From: Thereva unica
Lineage: Eukaryota > Arthropoda > Insecta > Diptera > Therevidae
Direction of reading: 5' to 3'
NCBI GenBank assembly: GCA_949987705.1
Contig: OX465282.1
Location: forward strand, 92,740,070 to 92,804,069
DNA length: 64,000 nucleotides
Shown here: piece after piece, positions 32,379 through 43,726 of the stretch
How the letters are laid out: the number at the start of each line of letters is the position of its first letter
Numbering within the stretch: the first letter of the stretch is position 1
The notes under the pieces: model-generated
The model's input: only the letters and a program-made list of their open reading frames with translations
The model's database searches: none
What the model was told of the DNA's origin: nothing
Made by a program: the position numbers and the translations under genes

Positions 32379-34149
32379 CAGAAAAATTTACCCCCTCCAC
32401 CGCAAAAGCTCATTTATTCCGGATTATCTTTATTGTATATTCAGGCATATAGTGAACATGATGACACTGGGCTTGTTTATTAGCGGCTAGTGAATTCGCC
32501 AGCTAGTAGCTTGTAAACTCGCTCAATGTAATAGAGCCTTAATTCTTATTTATGGAATTTCCTTACAACTGTATCCACTTTAGATGATTTCTCGGAATTA
32601 ATTTCTCGGCTCTAATAAATTATTGTACCTTACTTCAAAGGGTATTTGACTTATGGTGATTTGAAGTTCAAAAGCTTACAAGAATCCCAATGTTAAACAG
32701 AAAAATACGCTTCACAAAACAAATAAACAAATTTCATGAGTTTTCAGAAATTGTAACTCATCATAAGTATAATTATTAATTAGCATGAAATAAATATAAT
32801 AATTTCGTAATTTCTCGCTCTTGTTCAATCGTTAAGGGTTAAATCAATCTGCCCTCTTAGACTGGTTCTTGCTCAGGCACAGCACTCGAGCTTGTGTTTC
32901 CTTGTAACTTTCTCAAACAGAACCAATTAACTGTGTAAATATTTGCAAACAATTTCCTTGAAAATAAGTTTCTCAAATTAATCTTGACCCCTACACTGCC
33001 GACACTCCCCCCCCATAGCCGTCAAGTCGGAAAAGTTCCCCATGCAAAAATACAACTTTCCCGTATTTTCTTGTAGCAGGAACGATGATGACACCACAGT
33101 AGAATTTTTCGGAAGCGAAAAGCCCTCTAACATGATCATGCATAAATTGGGTAAAAGTTATGAAATATTCATGGTTAAAGGCGAAATCTAATTATTCAAT
33201 CTGAAGAAGGCGAAGAACTCTCTCTTCTTAGCGCGAAGCGTTGTGACATACGAGGAATCAAGGCTACCACCCACTTAGAAAGATTGAAATCATGCTATTT
33301 GATTGCTGTACTCATAAAACTGCTGCTTTCCAGTCAGATAGATGTGACGAATTCCGGCTGAATTCAATAGCGTCGTTGAACGGATGAAAAATGCGGTCTG
33401 ACGTGTTACACTTTTGTCACAATTATTCAAAAAGTCAAGAATAAGGATCCGTTCGTGTATCTCGACAGGAACAGAGCGAAGATATGCAGAACATCCTAAA
33501 CAATTCTGCCTCATCACTTCTGGGAGCAGCAGCACGAGAGAAAAAAAAAATTCTGTTTATTTTTTTATATTCCCCTTTTCGGTACACATAAACATTCCCC
33601 CAGGACTCCCGAGGGGTCTCTGCCACACAAGCCTTTTATTTTATCGAGTTCCTTATCATGAGTTTCAGGTTGAGTTGTGTTGTCTCCGTATCTTCCTAGA
33701 TTACATTCAGAACGAATATTTTCTCTCTTCTGGTACTAGGATACGCCCATATGTATTGTATACGACAAAAGGATAAGCGCTGGATTAATGGTTTTATCGA
33801 AATGTTTTATGAAAGGTGATTGCCTTTACCGAGGTGACGATTACTGTACTGCTATTGACGACTTTTTGATCGTCTCTTGGATTGTGTTATCCTTATATCA
33901 AAGATGTCGAATAATATTTGTAGTGAAAAATTGGGCTATAAGAAAAGGCTTATTGCAGCAGATTCTGTGTAATTCAATAATGTGCAATGTTCTTTTTTTT
34001 ATTAAATTAAATCCACCGTTAATGAAAAATTGTCGAGATGATTGTTTGCAATAAGCTACTATTGGTATCGACTCCGTTCTAAAGAACTGTATTAAGTTAG
34101 AGCTTCGTTTCTGGCCGTTCATTCAACGAAGTATTGATTTGGCGGCGTC
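32379..34149. other. no gene recognised
   Basis: Opposing open frames at 33290-33776 show no domain. A C-run at 33005 and TA-rich stretches are the only local features. Confidence 0.35.
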
Positions 34150-34430
34150 GAATTTAATCCGCGCTATCTCCACCAGTGTTCTCCAAGGTATAATCCTATC
34201 ATTCACACGTTCCCTAATTTTCATAAACGACCTGTTCTAAATTTCCTGTAACCCACTTCATAGCTTTGCTGTTGACCATAATCTTCATTACTCCTGTGGC
34301 TTCGATAATGATACAGACCGTAGCTTAATTGGAGCACAATGTCCAATTCAATCGAAAGGGACATATACATACCTCATTTTTGATCAAAGCAGAAAGAAAC
34401 AGATCGAGTTCAATGAATTGTATGCAAAAA
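34150..34430 (+). pseudogene. LINE reverse transcriptase fragment
   Basis: Reads SVLQGIILSFTRSLIFINDL, a stop, NPLHSFAVDHNLHYSCGFDN, and later KKQIEFNEL. It parallels GVPQGSILSPALFLIFINDL and NPLLSFADDGTLRYSYSFD of the LINE at 713-2041. The catalytic FADD is changed to FAVD. Confidence 0.75.
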
Positions 34431-34699
34431 AATGAGAAGTGAGTTTTCTGAGCATTTACTTCATTCCGTATGCAAAAAAAAAATCATTAGATTTGAGTTA
34501 TACCTCACACTAAACCATCAATCTCATATATTGAGAAATGTCTCATTCTGAAAGCTCTTTACGAGAAATGGCTTCAAATTGAAAAGAACTAAGCTAAAAA
34601 AGAAACTGAACTCAAATAAAGCAAGCATTTTGTATTGCTCAGTCAAGCATGCATTTTGTATTGCTCAGTTATATTTTTAAGGTCAAAATGCCAGCATTT

Positions 34700-34951
34700 C
34701 CCACAAGGAAAATTGAGAATGCTTCCTATTGGTAGGAATAAGGAAGCCTTCCTGTTCGTTGCCCAGAGAAGGTATAGATAATTTTTTGAATTTTATTTCC
34801 GCAAAAGCTTCATTCTTAGTCTTCCATCCAATGACATGGATGGATAAAAAGAATATGAACTAGAGCACGGAAGAGAATGCTTCCAAACTCGAGAATGCTT
34901 CCTCGGAAGGTTTCCAGCATTCATGATTGTATGTTTCCTTTTCCTTGTGGG
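34700..34951. mobile_element. 252-bp MITE
   Basis: CCCACAAGGAAAA at the left faces TTTTCCTTGTGGG at the right. The interior repeats GAGAATGCTTCC three times. It is flanked by TT on both sides. Confidence 0.55.
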
Positions 34952-35335
34952 TTCTTCAAATATCGACAAATACACGTCTGTATAAATGAAAAGAACGTCA
35001 AATATTTGTGATTTTTATAATGAAATTGATTCAATGAAGCTAGCGGAACTAAAATGTTCAAGGAATTTCTTGGGCCAACAATGGAGACACAACGAGGCGC
35101 GTTAATTAGTAGAGAAGAAAAAATTAGGATCGAAAGGGTGCTTTTTAAGCCCGATAGAACTTGAAATTGTAATATTCTGGATGGATACTTTAACAATAAA
35201 TTAAAAATAATAACAACAAATTGTAAGAAGAAACCACACCAAATTCTTACAACTGGTTCTTCAAACTAACGCAACTTTTATACCCAATAGCAGAAATTTT
35301 GTAATATTAAATATTATAATATTTATAAACTGACT

Positions 35336-36493
35336 ACTTCGAGTAATGGTTATAGTACTAGTGGAAAATTGATTAGTACCAGAACTGGTGCAAGGTTGAT
35401 CCACAAGATTTATCTAGAGTATTTATTTTGCCTGAACATTAGCAAACATTTCCTTCGTACCTCGTTCGCTACATTAGAGCGCGTGGTCGCATTCGTCCTG
35501 AGCGTGTTGAAGCGCCGCTGATAAACTGGGAAGCAAATTACTGCAATTGGAAACTCGAGCGATTTCAGGAGATATTATCAAAACTAATCAATGTAAAGGA
35601 CTTGTCAGACTTGCTCGACGCGACCAAACCTTTCGGAGTCTTCAGAAAATTGCGGGATGAACTTCCAAATCCAGAAACTGCAGGCCTTGGAAATCAATTC
35701 CCCGTCCAAAAACTGCTGATCATAGGTTTGAACAATGCGTGATGTTTGTAAAAGGCAACGATAGTTTTGCAACATTTTTAAACAGAGCTTGGATTTTGAC
35801 AAGTGCCGGCTTGTTGGCTATCGGTCTTCTGAATTCAGAAAAGGCGACTTCATTTAGAACGGGTTTTATTCCAAAGAGTATATTAAATATTAGAAAAACT
35901 TATCAATTTAAGGTACTTGTAACCCCCTTAACATATTATAAGTCTTTTCATTTAAACAAAAAATGCCTTGACCGATTATTATGAAATTATTTTCAGATAA
36001 TTTTTTCGTTAATATGCTTCGATCGGCATTTCAAAAAGTCTATGTCATCTTCGCGTTACGCGATATGGTGCAGGTACAATAACCACTTAAGTCGTTTAAA
36101 CAAAAACACGCCTGGACCGAATTTTATGAAAATCTTTGCAAATTTTAGCTTCAGTAATTCGCTACGATCAGCACCTCAACGAAGCCGGTATCACTGTTGG
36201 ATCACGCGATATCGTGCAGGTACAAAAATCACATAAGTCTTAAACAAAAAAAAAACGGTTCGACCGAATTTTATGAAAATGTTTTCAGATCATATTTCCG
36301 TTAATACGCTTCGAAAGACACCTCTACGAACTTTTCTTTTGGAAAAATTGACCACATACGTACGCACACACACGAATACATGATTTCAAATATTTGCTTA
36401 AAATTCTAGTGGAACCTGAAAAATGAATATACGTTGAAAATTACGATTTCGATTTTCGGATCGATTACAACAACTTCCCTATAAACTGGGAAG
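35336..36493 (+). mobile_element. family X repeat, copy 2
   Basis: The 5' half (GATTAGTACCAGAACTGGTG, TCGTTCGCTACATTAGAG, GAGCGATTTCAGGAGATA) matches copy 1 in reverse orientation. The 3' half has units of about 146 bp (CGCGATAT-GTGCAGGTACAA at 36059 and 36205). It ends in the palindrome ACTTCCC-TATAAACT-GGGAAGT (36473-36493). No coding sequence. Confidence 0.7.
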
Positions 36494-37921
36494 TTTATAA
36501 TTTCGGGCATATGACCACCGCAGCTATTCTTGACTAAGCATATTCTAGACGTCGAAGTTTGGTCACTTTTTCGAGTACTGCTGGGCGTATATCACGAATA
36601 GCACGAACAATCTCAACCTCCAAGCCCAGTGACTTCAGTCCCACAAGAAATATTCGAAAGGTGTTAAATCGCACGATCTTGGAGACCCAAATCAGCTTAT
36701 CTGCAATAATATTTGATATTTTTTTAATTGTTTTACCACAAAAATACGCAAATTTTTACTTTATTTAGTTGCTTCGGCATGACTAACCTGGGTAAGCTTT
36801 TGAAATGATCTCAATTAGTTGAGAGCATTCTCATGAGCAGATTCTCAACTTTTTGCATTCGAAAATGAGATTGAGATCAAAATTTTTGCTCGATCTCACA
36901 AATAAAGCAAAAGGTCCACATCGCAGTCTCCGAGATTCATCTCATTTTTTGCATACGACCGATCGATTACAACAACTTCCCTATAAACTGGGAAGTTTAT
37001 AATTTCGGGCATATGACCACCGCGGCTATTCTTGCCTCGGTAGTCTAGGGGTAAGGCGCCTGACTACTATCCCAGAGGTCCCGGGTGCGAATCCCGGCCA
37101 GCCCCACGGTCCTTCGCCTTTTTCACCTTCTTTCTTCTCCCCTCTTTACATTCCTGATTCCTCCTGTCATAGCCTTCGCTAGTCCTTCCCCGCTCCACCA
37201 AGCGCATGTCATCGGTTGGCTGATGAGATTCAACTCGTTTCAGGAGGCATAACACTCCAGCAAGTTGTTTCTCAAATGCCCCGATGCCAGAGTCGCGAAA
37301 TGGTTGGAAGTAGGTGGGTGGAATAAAAAAAAAAAAATCGCGGCGAGGTTGTGGAAGCTCCTTCCTACTTCTCTCTCTCTTTCTACTCTCTATCGGCTAG
37401 AGCTGCTGTTCGACATTCTATACGAAAAAAAAAAAATAGATTGTCGAACAGTACAAAGGGGCTTTCCCTAAGCCTCTAGTCTATCACATAAAAAAAAAGT
37501 ATATTCTAGACGTCGAAGTTGGGTCACTTTTTCGAGTACTGCTGGGCGTATATCACGAATAGCACGAACAATCTCAACCTCCAAGCCCAGTGACTTCAGT
37601 CCCACAAGAAATATTCGAAAGGTGTTAAATCGCACGATCTTGGAGACCCAAATCAGCTTATCTGCAATAATATTTGATATTTTTTTAATTGTTTTACCAC
37701 AAAAATACGCAAATTTTCACTTTATTTAGTTGCTTCGGCATGACTAACCTGGGTAAGCTTTTGAAATGATCTCAATTAGTTGAGAACATTCTCATGAGCA
37801 GATTCTCAACTTTTTGCATTCGAAAATGAGATTGAGATCAAAATTTTTGCTCGATCTCACAAATAAAGCAAAAGGTCCACATCTCAGTCTCCGAGATTCA
37901 TCTCATTTTTTGCATACGACC
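36459..37921. repeat. 502-bp direct tandem duplication
   Basis: 36459-36960 is repeated at 36961-37921 with only a few substitutions (such as CGCAGCTATT versus CGCGGCTATT). The duplicated unit begins inside the 3' end of family X copy 2. The second copy is longer by 459 bases because of a SINE insertion at 37035-37500. Confidence 0.9.
37035..37500 (+). mobile_element. tRNA-derived SINE
   Basis: A tRNA-like head (37035-37107) has a Pol III A box (TAGTCTAGGGGTAAGG) and a B box GGTGCGAATCC at 37084-37094 (consensus GGTTCGANNCC). A pyrimidine-rich body follows, with A-runs at about 37327, 37424 and 37490. Alignment with the uninterrupted duplicate shows the insert replaces seven bases, ACTAAGC (36533-36539 in copy 1), and has no target duplication. 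Because the cloverleaf is imperfect, it is not called as a functional tRNA gene. Confidence 0.8.
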
Positions 37922-38344
37922 CAATGTCTCCAAAACGGCTACGTCGTTATTTCTAATAACACCTGAACCAATTTTAGTCTTTGTAGACGCTATGAAAGGT
38001 AACGTCAGATCCACCTCTTAAAATCCTGGACATAACATTAACTGAAGACTTGCTGCCAAATGACCACATCTTTTAAATCGCTAAACAATCATCCCATTGG
38101 TTGAAATTTCTTGCTTTTTCTATGCGCAGTGAGCGTCAGATGCTATGATGGAGTTTCATTGCCCATAAACGAATTTCGAAGGTTAAAATACAATGCCCGG
38201 GCGCTTGTATTTTATCTATACACGAAATGTTAATAGGTGTGGAATTGCCATTACCCCGCCAAAATTACCAATTGTTTTGGCGCGCATTATGATAAGCATT
38301 TCCGGCACGTTATTTTAGGTCCTCAAATTCGACGGGTTCAGTTC
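37922..38344. other. no gene recognised
   Basis: No repeat termini or coding frame is supported here. Confidence 0.4.
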
Positions 38345-38537
38345 TGAGACCCCTTTGCTGACAGTCGAGTTTTGATTCGTGACAAGTCGTTAGAGTTGAA
38401 GAAAGTGACGTTTCAGGCAAATTAGAATTTTCAGTACAGGGGTCTAGAGTGGAAGTGCTAAGTTGAGTTTAAATCTCTATGCTAAAAGTCGTAATTTGAC
38501 TGAAACGTCACTTTCTTTAACTCAAACGACCTGTTAT
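38345..38537. mobile_element. partial copy of the 231-bp TA-flanked MITE
   Basis: GACCCCTTTGCTGACAGTCG, GACAAGTCGTTAGAGTTGAA and AACTCAAACGAC match the element at 15658-15888. The right end is replaced by the hAT-type element starting at 38538. Confidence 0.6.
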
Positions 38538-39142
38538 CAGGGGCGGCGGAGCGCGTGGGGATGGTAGGAGCGTCAACCTCATTACAAAAGAATCGCAACA
38601 TCGGCCTTACGTATTCGGAAATTTTTTTAGAAAGCTTTAAAGTAATACCCTTAAGCTTTAGATTTACTCATACAATGCTTTAGTTCTTGTTGTTGTATTG
38701 CTTCATATTTCAGGCAATTATGTTGGCGACTGTGAAGAGTATTATTTAACATACTCAATAGACCGGTTCTGGTTCGATTACAGAAGTCAAGCAGCATTGG
38801 ACGTGGTTAGTACTCAGTTGGGGGACCTCATTGGTAAAACGACACTCGACCTCGACCTCTTTATTCCACTTGATATCGGGCAACAATGAGTTTCCTTCAA
38901 GAGGGCTTAATGGGGCATTCCTTATGACGAGCCGTTAGATGCCATGCGTGGGTCTTATAGGGCAATACACCCAGGGTCCACGGGAGGCAGTAGGACTAGC
39001 TTCATAGTGACTCCGGTAACCAAACTATTTAAAACCATATAACTCAACAGACAGCTGGTAAATAAATTGACCGATTACCTTTTTACATCTGATCGGTTAT
39101 CTGTTAACGTGCTCCTCACCCACAATGATTATGCCGCCCCTG
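38538..39142. mobile_element. 605-bp hAT-type MITE
   Basis: The ends are CAGGGGCGGC and GCCGCCCCTG, the common hAT terminus. Flanks CCTGTTAT and CTTGTCAG match at five of eight positions. They both resemble CTTGTCAC, the sequence expected after AACTCAAACGA in the MITE it entered, so they are probably a decayed 8-bp duplication. A 63-codon frame at 38698 is unrecognised. Confidence 0.7.
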
Positions 39143-39193
39143 CTTGTCAGGCAAGTAGTCTTGCATTACCAATACCAATTAATAGTTTTTTAT

Positions 39194-40480
39194 CCCAGTA
39201 GGACCTGTAAGCTTACAGAAGTACTGAGATGAGCACTTACTAGTACCCAGCAAACAATTCTTATCTTCCGGAATACAGAAAGCAATTCGCCATCGAAGAT
39301 ATCTCTATCTTCTGGGATATCGTCTTGACTGCACCGGAAGATAGTTTCGTTGGGAGAAAATGGTCCGCCAATGCGATACCCCCAGAAGAGATCCATGCGT
39401 AACAACAAGGCAATAATAATGCGAATTGCGGGAGGGAGAAGAAAGCGAATTGAGGAACTATCGCCGAAGGGAATTGTTTTCGTATCGCGTGGAGGATAAG
39501 AATTCGATACGATACGATTCGATACGAATTCTTATCCTCCACGCGATACGAAAACAATTCCCTTCGGCGATAGTTCCTCAATTCGCTTTCTTCTCCCTCC
39601 CGCAATTCGCATTATTATTGCCTTGTTGTTACGCATGGATCTCTTCTGGAGGTATCGCATTGGCGGACCATTTTCTCCCAACGAAACTATCTTCCGGTGC
39701 AGTCAAGACGATATCCCAGAAGATAGAGATATCTTCGATGGCGAATCGCTTTCTGTATTCCGGAAGATAAGAATTGTTTGCTGGGGAAGAACTTTAACTT
39801 TGAAACTCTAACTTTGAAAAATTTGAACTTCGCACGTCAAACGCTATCACCAAAGTGAACGCATTTCCAAACAACCGTTATGTTTATGGAAAAAGGAAGA
39901 GAAGTTTATTGCCAATGCATTACCGATGAAGGGAAAAGGAAGAAAAGTTTTTCGCCAGTGTGATAGAAGGAAGAGAATCACAAATACATCTTCTTTCTGA
40001 TATTTTAGCAATGCATATACATCGTTTTCTTATTGAAGGGAAGAAAAAACAGGGATAACATGTCATTAAGAGGAAGAAAAGTTTATCGCCACTGTGTCGC
40101 AACTGTGTTAGAAGGAAGAAAAGCATAAATATTTCTTCTTTCTGATATATTCGCAATAGAATGACATCGTTTTCTTATCGTAAGGAGGAGAAAACGAGAA
40201 TAAATATCTCCCTTTTCTTCCTATTATCACTAGAACGAATTGAATTCTTTTCGAATTATTATCGTCCTTACAATATCATTCAGAATATAAAAATATAACA
40301 AAATTACGATAAATTTTACATCCGGACGATATCGCTTTGTTACGCTCTTTTATCGTGCGATAAATTTTACTCCAAATTGTTTGCTGGGTATGGTTAGGCC
40401 TTACCATACCCCATATAGTTATTTTTCCATACGATGTCATAAGGGGTAAGGCCTTACTTGTTTACTTTTCTTAGAGTAGT
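39194..40480. mobile_element. element A relic, hosting a fold-back element
   Basis: CCCAGTAGGACC and GTAAGCTTACAGAAGTACTG (39194-39245) match, inverted, the right end of element A at 29220-29276. After the inserted element, TATGGTTAGGCCTTACCATA and TAAGGGGTAAGGCCTTAC resume the family. No right terminus was found. Confidence 0.5.
39246..40388. mobile_element. TA-flanked element B with near-perfect 540-bp palindrome
   Basis: It begins CCCAGCAAACAATTC and ends AATTGTTTGCTGGG, flanked by TA at 39244-39245 and 40389-40390. 39246-39785 is a palindrome with arms of about 255 bp, few mismatches, and a centre of repeated GATACGAT near 39515. 39939-40190 holds two tandem units of 134 bp (GAAGAAAAGTTT...ATCGTTTTCTTAT). 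The identical open frames on both strands of the arms are palindrome artefacts. Confidence 0.75.
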
Positions 40481-40979
40481 TACAAAGGGAGAAATTTTTC
40501 AAAAATAATTATATTTGTATCAAAAATACTCTCAAATACAAGGATGCAGCAGTGGGGTTTTGGGCCGATAACCAGAAAAACTAAAACCGATCTCGGACTA
40601 CAGATACCATGAAATCTTTTGTTTTTTATTCATTAACTAACCTTGGCCCCCGATATCGTCCGCGTTATTTGTTAAAGCTTTGAGCACACAAAACCCTTCG
40701 CCGAAGCTCTTTCTGTAATTATTAAAGGTACTGTAGATTATGATAGGAATCTTTTGCAAGTCCATTTAAGTCCTGTAGTCAATGTTCCCTCTAATTTTTT
40801 CGCTAACTGCGCGATAAAAAGTATATGGGAGCAAAAATATTAAAAACGTATGTAAAAGTGGGCTTCTACAATATATACAAAATGTCGTGTCGTTTCTATA
40901 TACAACACTTGAGCGAGTCGAATGTTGCTGTTGCCTGGCCAATGCGGCTGCAAACGTCGGACGTCGATGCCACTTTCTC
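40480..40979. other. no gene recognised
   Basis: Short overlapping frames on both strands only. The LINE relic starts at about 40980. Confidence 0.35.
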
Positions 40980-41690
40980 TTCCACAACCAATTATCCCAA
41001 ATATTTGAACATCGGAACCTGTTCGATTTGGGTTACATCGAGGTGAACACTGACCCTCGATCCCTCCGTTGTGAGCACTTTGGTCTTGGGGGAAATGTCG
41101 TATAAGATGTCCGTGGCTTCGGCATCCGTAACGGCGCTACGTCGACGAGCATTAAGTCAGTTACGAAGTTGTTGTCGACGTATCGAACTCCGAGTCTTCC
41201 ATCGGATTCTTCACGCATAATCGCTTCAACGTTGAAGAGAAGTGGCGAAGCGACGTATCCCTGTCGGACACCCGTTTGAATCGGGAACTCCTCGGATAAG
41301 GAGAAGTTGGATGATTTTCAATGGCACGGGTTCGGTTTCTAAAGCTCTCCACAAGCTGTTCCAATCGATGCAATCGAAAGCGGTTTTTAACTCGATGAAA
41401 ACGACGGCAGTTCGTTTGCCGCAACGAATTCTTTCTTCCATTAGCTAACGGAGTACGAATATTTGATCAATACATCCTCGATGTTGCCCCGCTTGTTCTT
41501 TTCGCCTCGTTTGCTCTCTATGTTTCTGGAGCCTCGATTGTATGATTTTCGTAAATATTTTGCCGACGATCGAAAGGAGGCTAATACCGCGATAATTCTT
41601 ACATAAACGACTGTCGCCTTTCTTCAAAATTGGGACAACGATCGCTTTCTTCCACACCGAAGGGACACGACCCGAATGCCATATGTGTTT
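40980..41690 (-). pseudogene. LINE reverse transcriptase relic
   Basis: Minus-strand blocks in order: AIVVPILKKGDSRLCKNYRG and ISLLSIVGKIFTKIIQSRLQ (41657-41560), EEQAG-like KEQAGQHRGCIDQIFVLR, VVFIELKTAFDCIDWNSLWR, and near 41000 VTQIEQVPMFKYLG. It is frameshifted between blocks and lacks the YADD region. This is a third LINE type, distinct from the copies at 713 and 8205. Confidence 0.75.
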
Positions 41691-41711
41691 TATGCGAATA
41701 ATAAGTCAATA

Positions 41712-42175
41712 TACATAAGTCATATACTCTCTGACGGAGTCATTAAACAAAACTGTCGAATTTGGGAAACAAAGAACGCACGGTATAGTATACAGAAGCA
41801 AGGTAATGTAAAAGAGACTGACAGCTTGGAATGCCGTAGAGAAGGGTCCCCTAGTGACGTCAGCACTAATGCAAAAACAACAACAGCTTCGATTTTATAT
41901 GGAAAGCGGTCACCAAGAGACTTCAGCACTAAAATGGTATTTCTTTTTTACATTACCTTGTTTCTGTATATCGTGCAAAGAACCCCACGTCATTTACGAA
42001 ACACCACGGTACTACGAGAAAGTTACTGTTTGGGCCGGAGTGTGATCAAACACCGTCATCGGACCATTTTTCTTCAAAGTTGGAAAAACCATCGACGGCG
42101 CTCTCTAATGGTGGATTTTGATGCACTTTGTTTCTCTGAAAACGCATGAAAAAGATTTGACGAGCTGCTTTTTGC
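41712..42175 (+). pseudogene. Tc1/mariner-superfamily transposase relic split by a MITE
   Basis: DGVIKQNCRIWETKN is read up to 41777. After the 199-bp insertion the same frame resumes PHVIYETPRYYEKVTVWAGV, a stop, and NTVIGPFFFKVGKTIDGAL. The NCRIW, EKVTVWAG and IGPFFF motifs are typical of DDE transposases of this superfamily, between the first and second catalytic Asp. The first Asp is not readable. Confidence 0.8.
41778..41976. mobile_element. 199-bp MITE inside the transposase relic
   Basis: The TIR GCACGGTATA with ACAGAAGCAAGGTAATGTAA is mirrored at the right end (...ATATCGTGC). AAAGAAC is duplicated at 41771-41777 and 41977-41983, or CAAAGAAC (8 bp) if the shared C is counted, which fits hAT. 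Continuity of the transposase reading frame across the insertion confirms the boundaries. Confidence 0.8.
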
Positions 42176-42210
42176 GTATCGGATGGAGAGGAAGCCATTT
42201 AATCGACATT

Positions 42211-42365
42211 AGGCCAAACCTAAATGAAAAGTAACGCAGAAGTGAAGTAGACGTTACTTCCACTGATGTAAATGTAACTTCCACTTAACTTCCATTTTGG
42301 CCACTCTCATACATTCATATGCAATGCCACCTAACTTTACTTCACTTCCCATTTAGGTTGGGCCT
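42211..42365. mobile_element. 155-bp MITE
   Basis: AGGCCAAACCTAAATG faces CATTTAGGTTGGGCCT. It is flanked by ATT on both sides, or by TA if the ends are read TAGGCC...GGCCTA. Internal CTTCCACT repeats. Non-coding. Confidence 0.65.
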
Positions 42366-42929
42366 ATTGTATTCAAAAACTGATTTGAAATAAATGGTAG
42401 AGAATAACCTAAATAAATTTTGCTCATTTGACAAGATCGGTTTAAAAATGTCAAAGTTAATCAATGTTGAAATGTCGAAGACAGCACATTCTTTCTTTCT
42501 TAGGGACAAGATCTACTATGCTTTAATGACAAGCTATACAACAATCAGAGGCTAGCCTTATGTTACGCTCGGGGACATTACCAGCTACGTGACAACCACA
42601 ATACAGAATTCACACAACAACGACCCCCTCCTTTAACATAAAGCAAACCAAGCAAATTTTACTTTTTTTGTGAAATTTGGATGTTAGCCTTTTTTTGATG
42701 CGATTCTTTTATAAAATGAAATAAAAAAAATGGTGAACAAGCCCATTGTAGGCAGAATGCATAAAAAGTGTTAGCAACTCTCGAAAATCCCTAGCAGCTT
42801 AGAGGGAATTTTGGTTCCAAGCATCTTTTGAACCTCTTCGCTTTGCTCATCACTGAACAACATTTTAACCGAATACAGTGGATTTTCTTTTTCTTTTTAA
42901 GATGGAATTTCTAATGATACCGAGGAAAA
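42366..42929. other. no gene recognised
   Basis: AT-rich, no terminal repeats and no coding frame. Confidence 0.4.
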
Positions 42930-43192
42930 GTACCATGACAGTTTGACGCAACTAATAATCCATTGGCAATGCTACTTTGACATTGCAAAAATGCAGGACA
43001 AAATTTTATTTTTGGGTTGTGTAGAGGGGTCGGTGTAAGTTTATATTTGATTTTCGGGATCGGCGGCGCCTCCATTTGGCCGCCATCTTGGAAAAGGTGT
43101 GCAGAAGTTTTCACTATATCTCCGAGTACATTTTACAGAAAATTTGTAAAGAGATATTTTGTTTAGAATTAAATTATCTACAATTTATTAAA

Positions 43193-43572
43193 ACAAAAAA
43201 TTAGTCACAATATTTTCTTTTAAAGGGTATAACTTTTTTTCCTTCCATTTTAACAAAAAAAAAAAATATTATCAAGTTTTTTTTAGAAGGTTTCATAAGG
43301 AATAAATGTCATTTATCCTTTTTTTATCTCATTCACTAGGAAGGGTACTACAGCGCCCCGAAGTTGATACCATTTTTAATAATAAAAAACCACAATAAAA
43401 TGCTAAACAATTTTTTTACATTATTCAAAAATCGGCAATTCTTATAATGTAAAGTATTTCATTCATTATTATCATTACTTGCTACCTGTTATTGAGAATT
43501 TGAGTTTTTGTTAAAATTAAAGGAAAAAAAGTAATACCCCTTAAAAGAAAATATCATGACTAATTTTTATGT
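43193..43572. mobile_element. palindromic MITE
   Basis: AATTAGTCACAATATTTTCT at the left faces AGAAAATATCATGACTAATT at the right. The pairing continues through AAAGGGTATAACTTTTTTTC and TGTTAAAATTAAAGG. It abuts the left end of the PIF element. Confidence 0.6.
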
Positions 43573-43726
43573 TCTATAGCCGGTCTCACACTGCAGCCGA
43601 ATTTTTTACGGCCGTATACGGCCGAATTTTTTACAGCCGTATTCAACCGAATTTTAATTTTTAAATTCGGCCGAACTTGCTAGTTGAATATAGAAATAAA
43701 ATTGAAGTCGAACAAAATAATTCAAA

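Noticed and set aside
37035..37107. Functional tRNA gene
   Set aside because: A and B boxes are present but the acceptor arms do not pair well, and the segment is followed by a SINE body with A-rich tracts.
37220..37260. CTGATGA in the SINE body as a hammerhead ribozyme core
   Set aside because: The required GAAA and the flanking stems do not follow at workable spacing; the next bases read GATTCAACTCGTTTCAGG.
39261..39770. Two 114-residue proteins on opposite strands
   Set aside because: They are the same translation read from both arms of a palindrome; no domain is recognisable.
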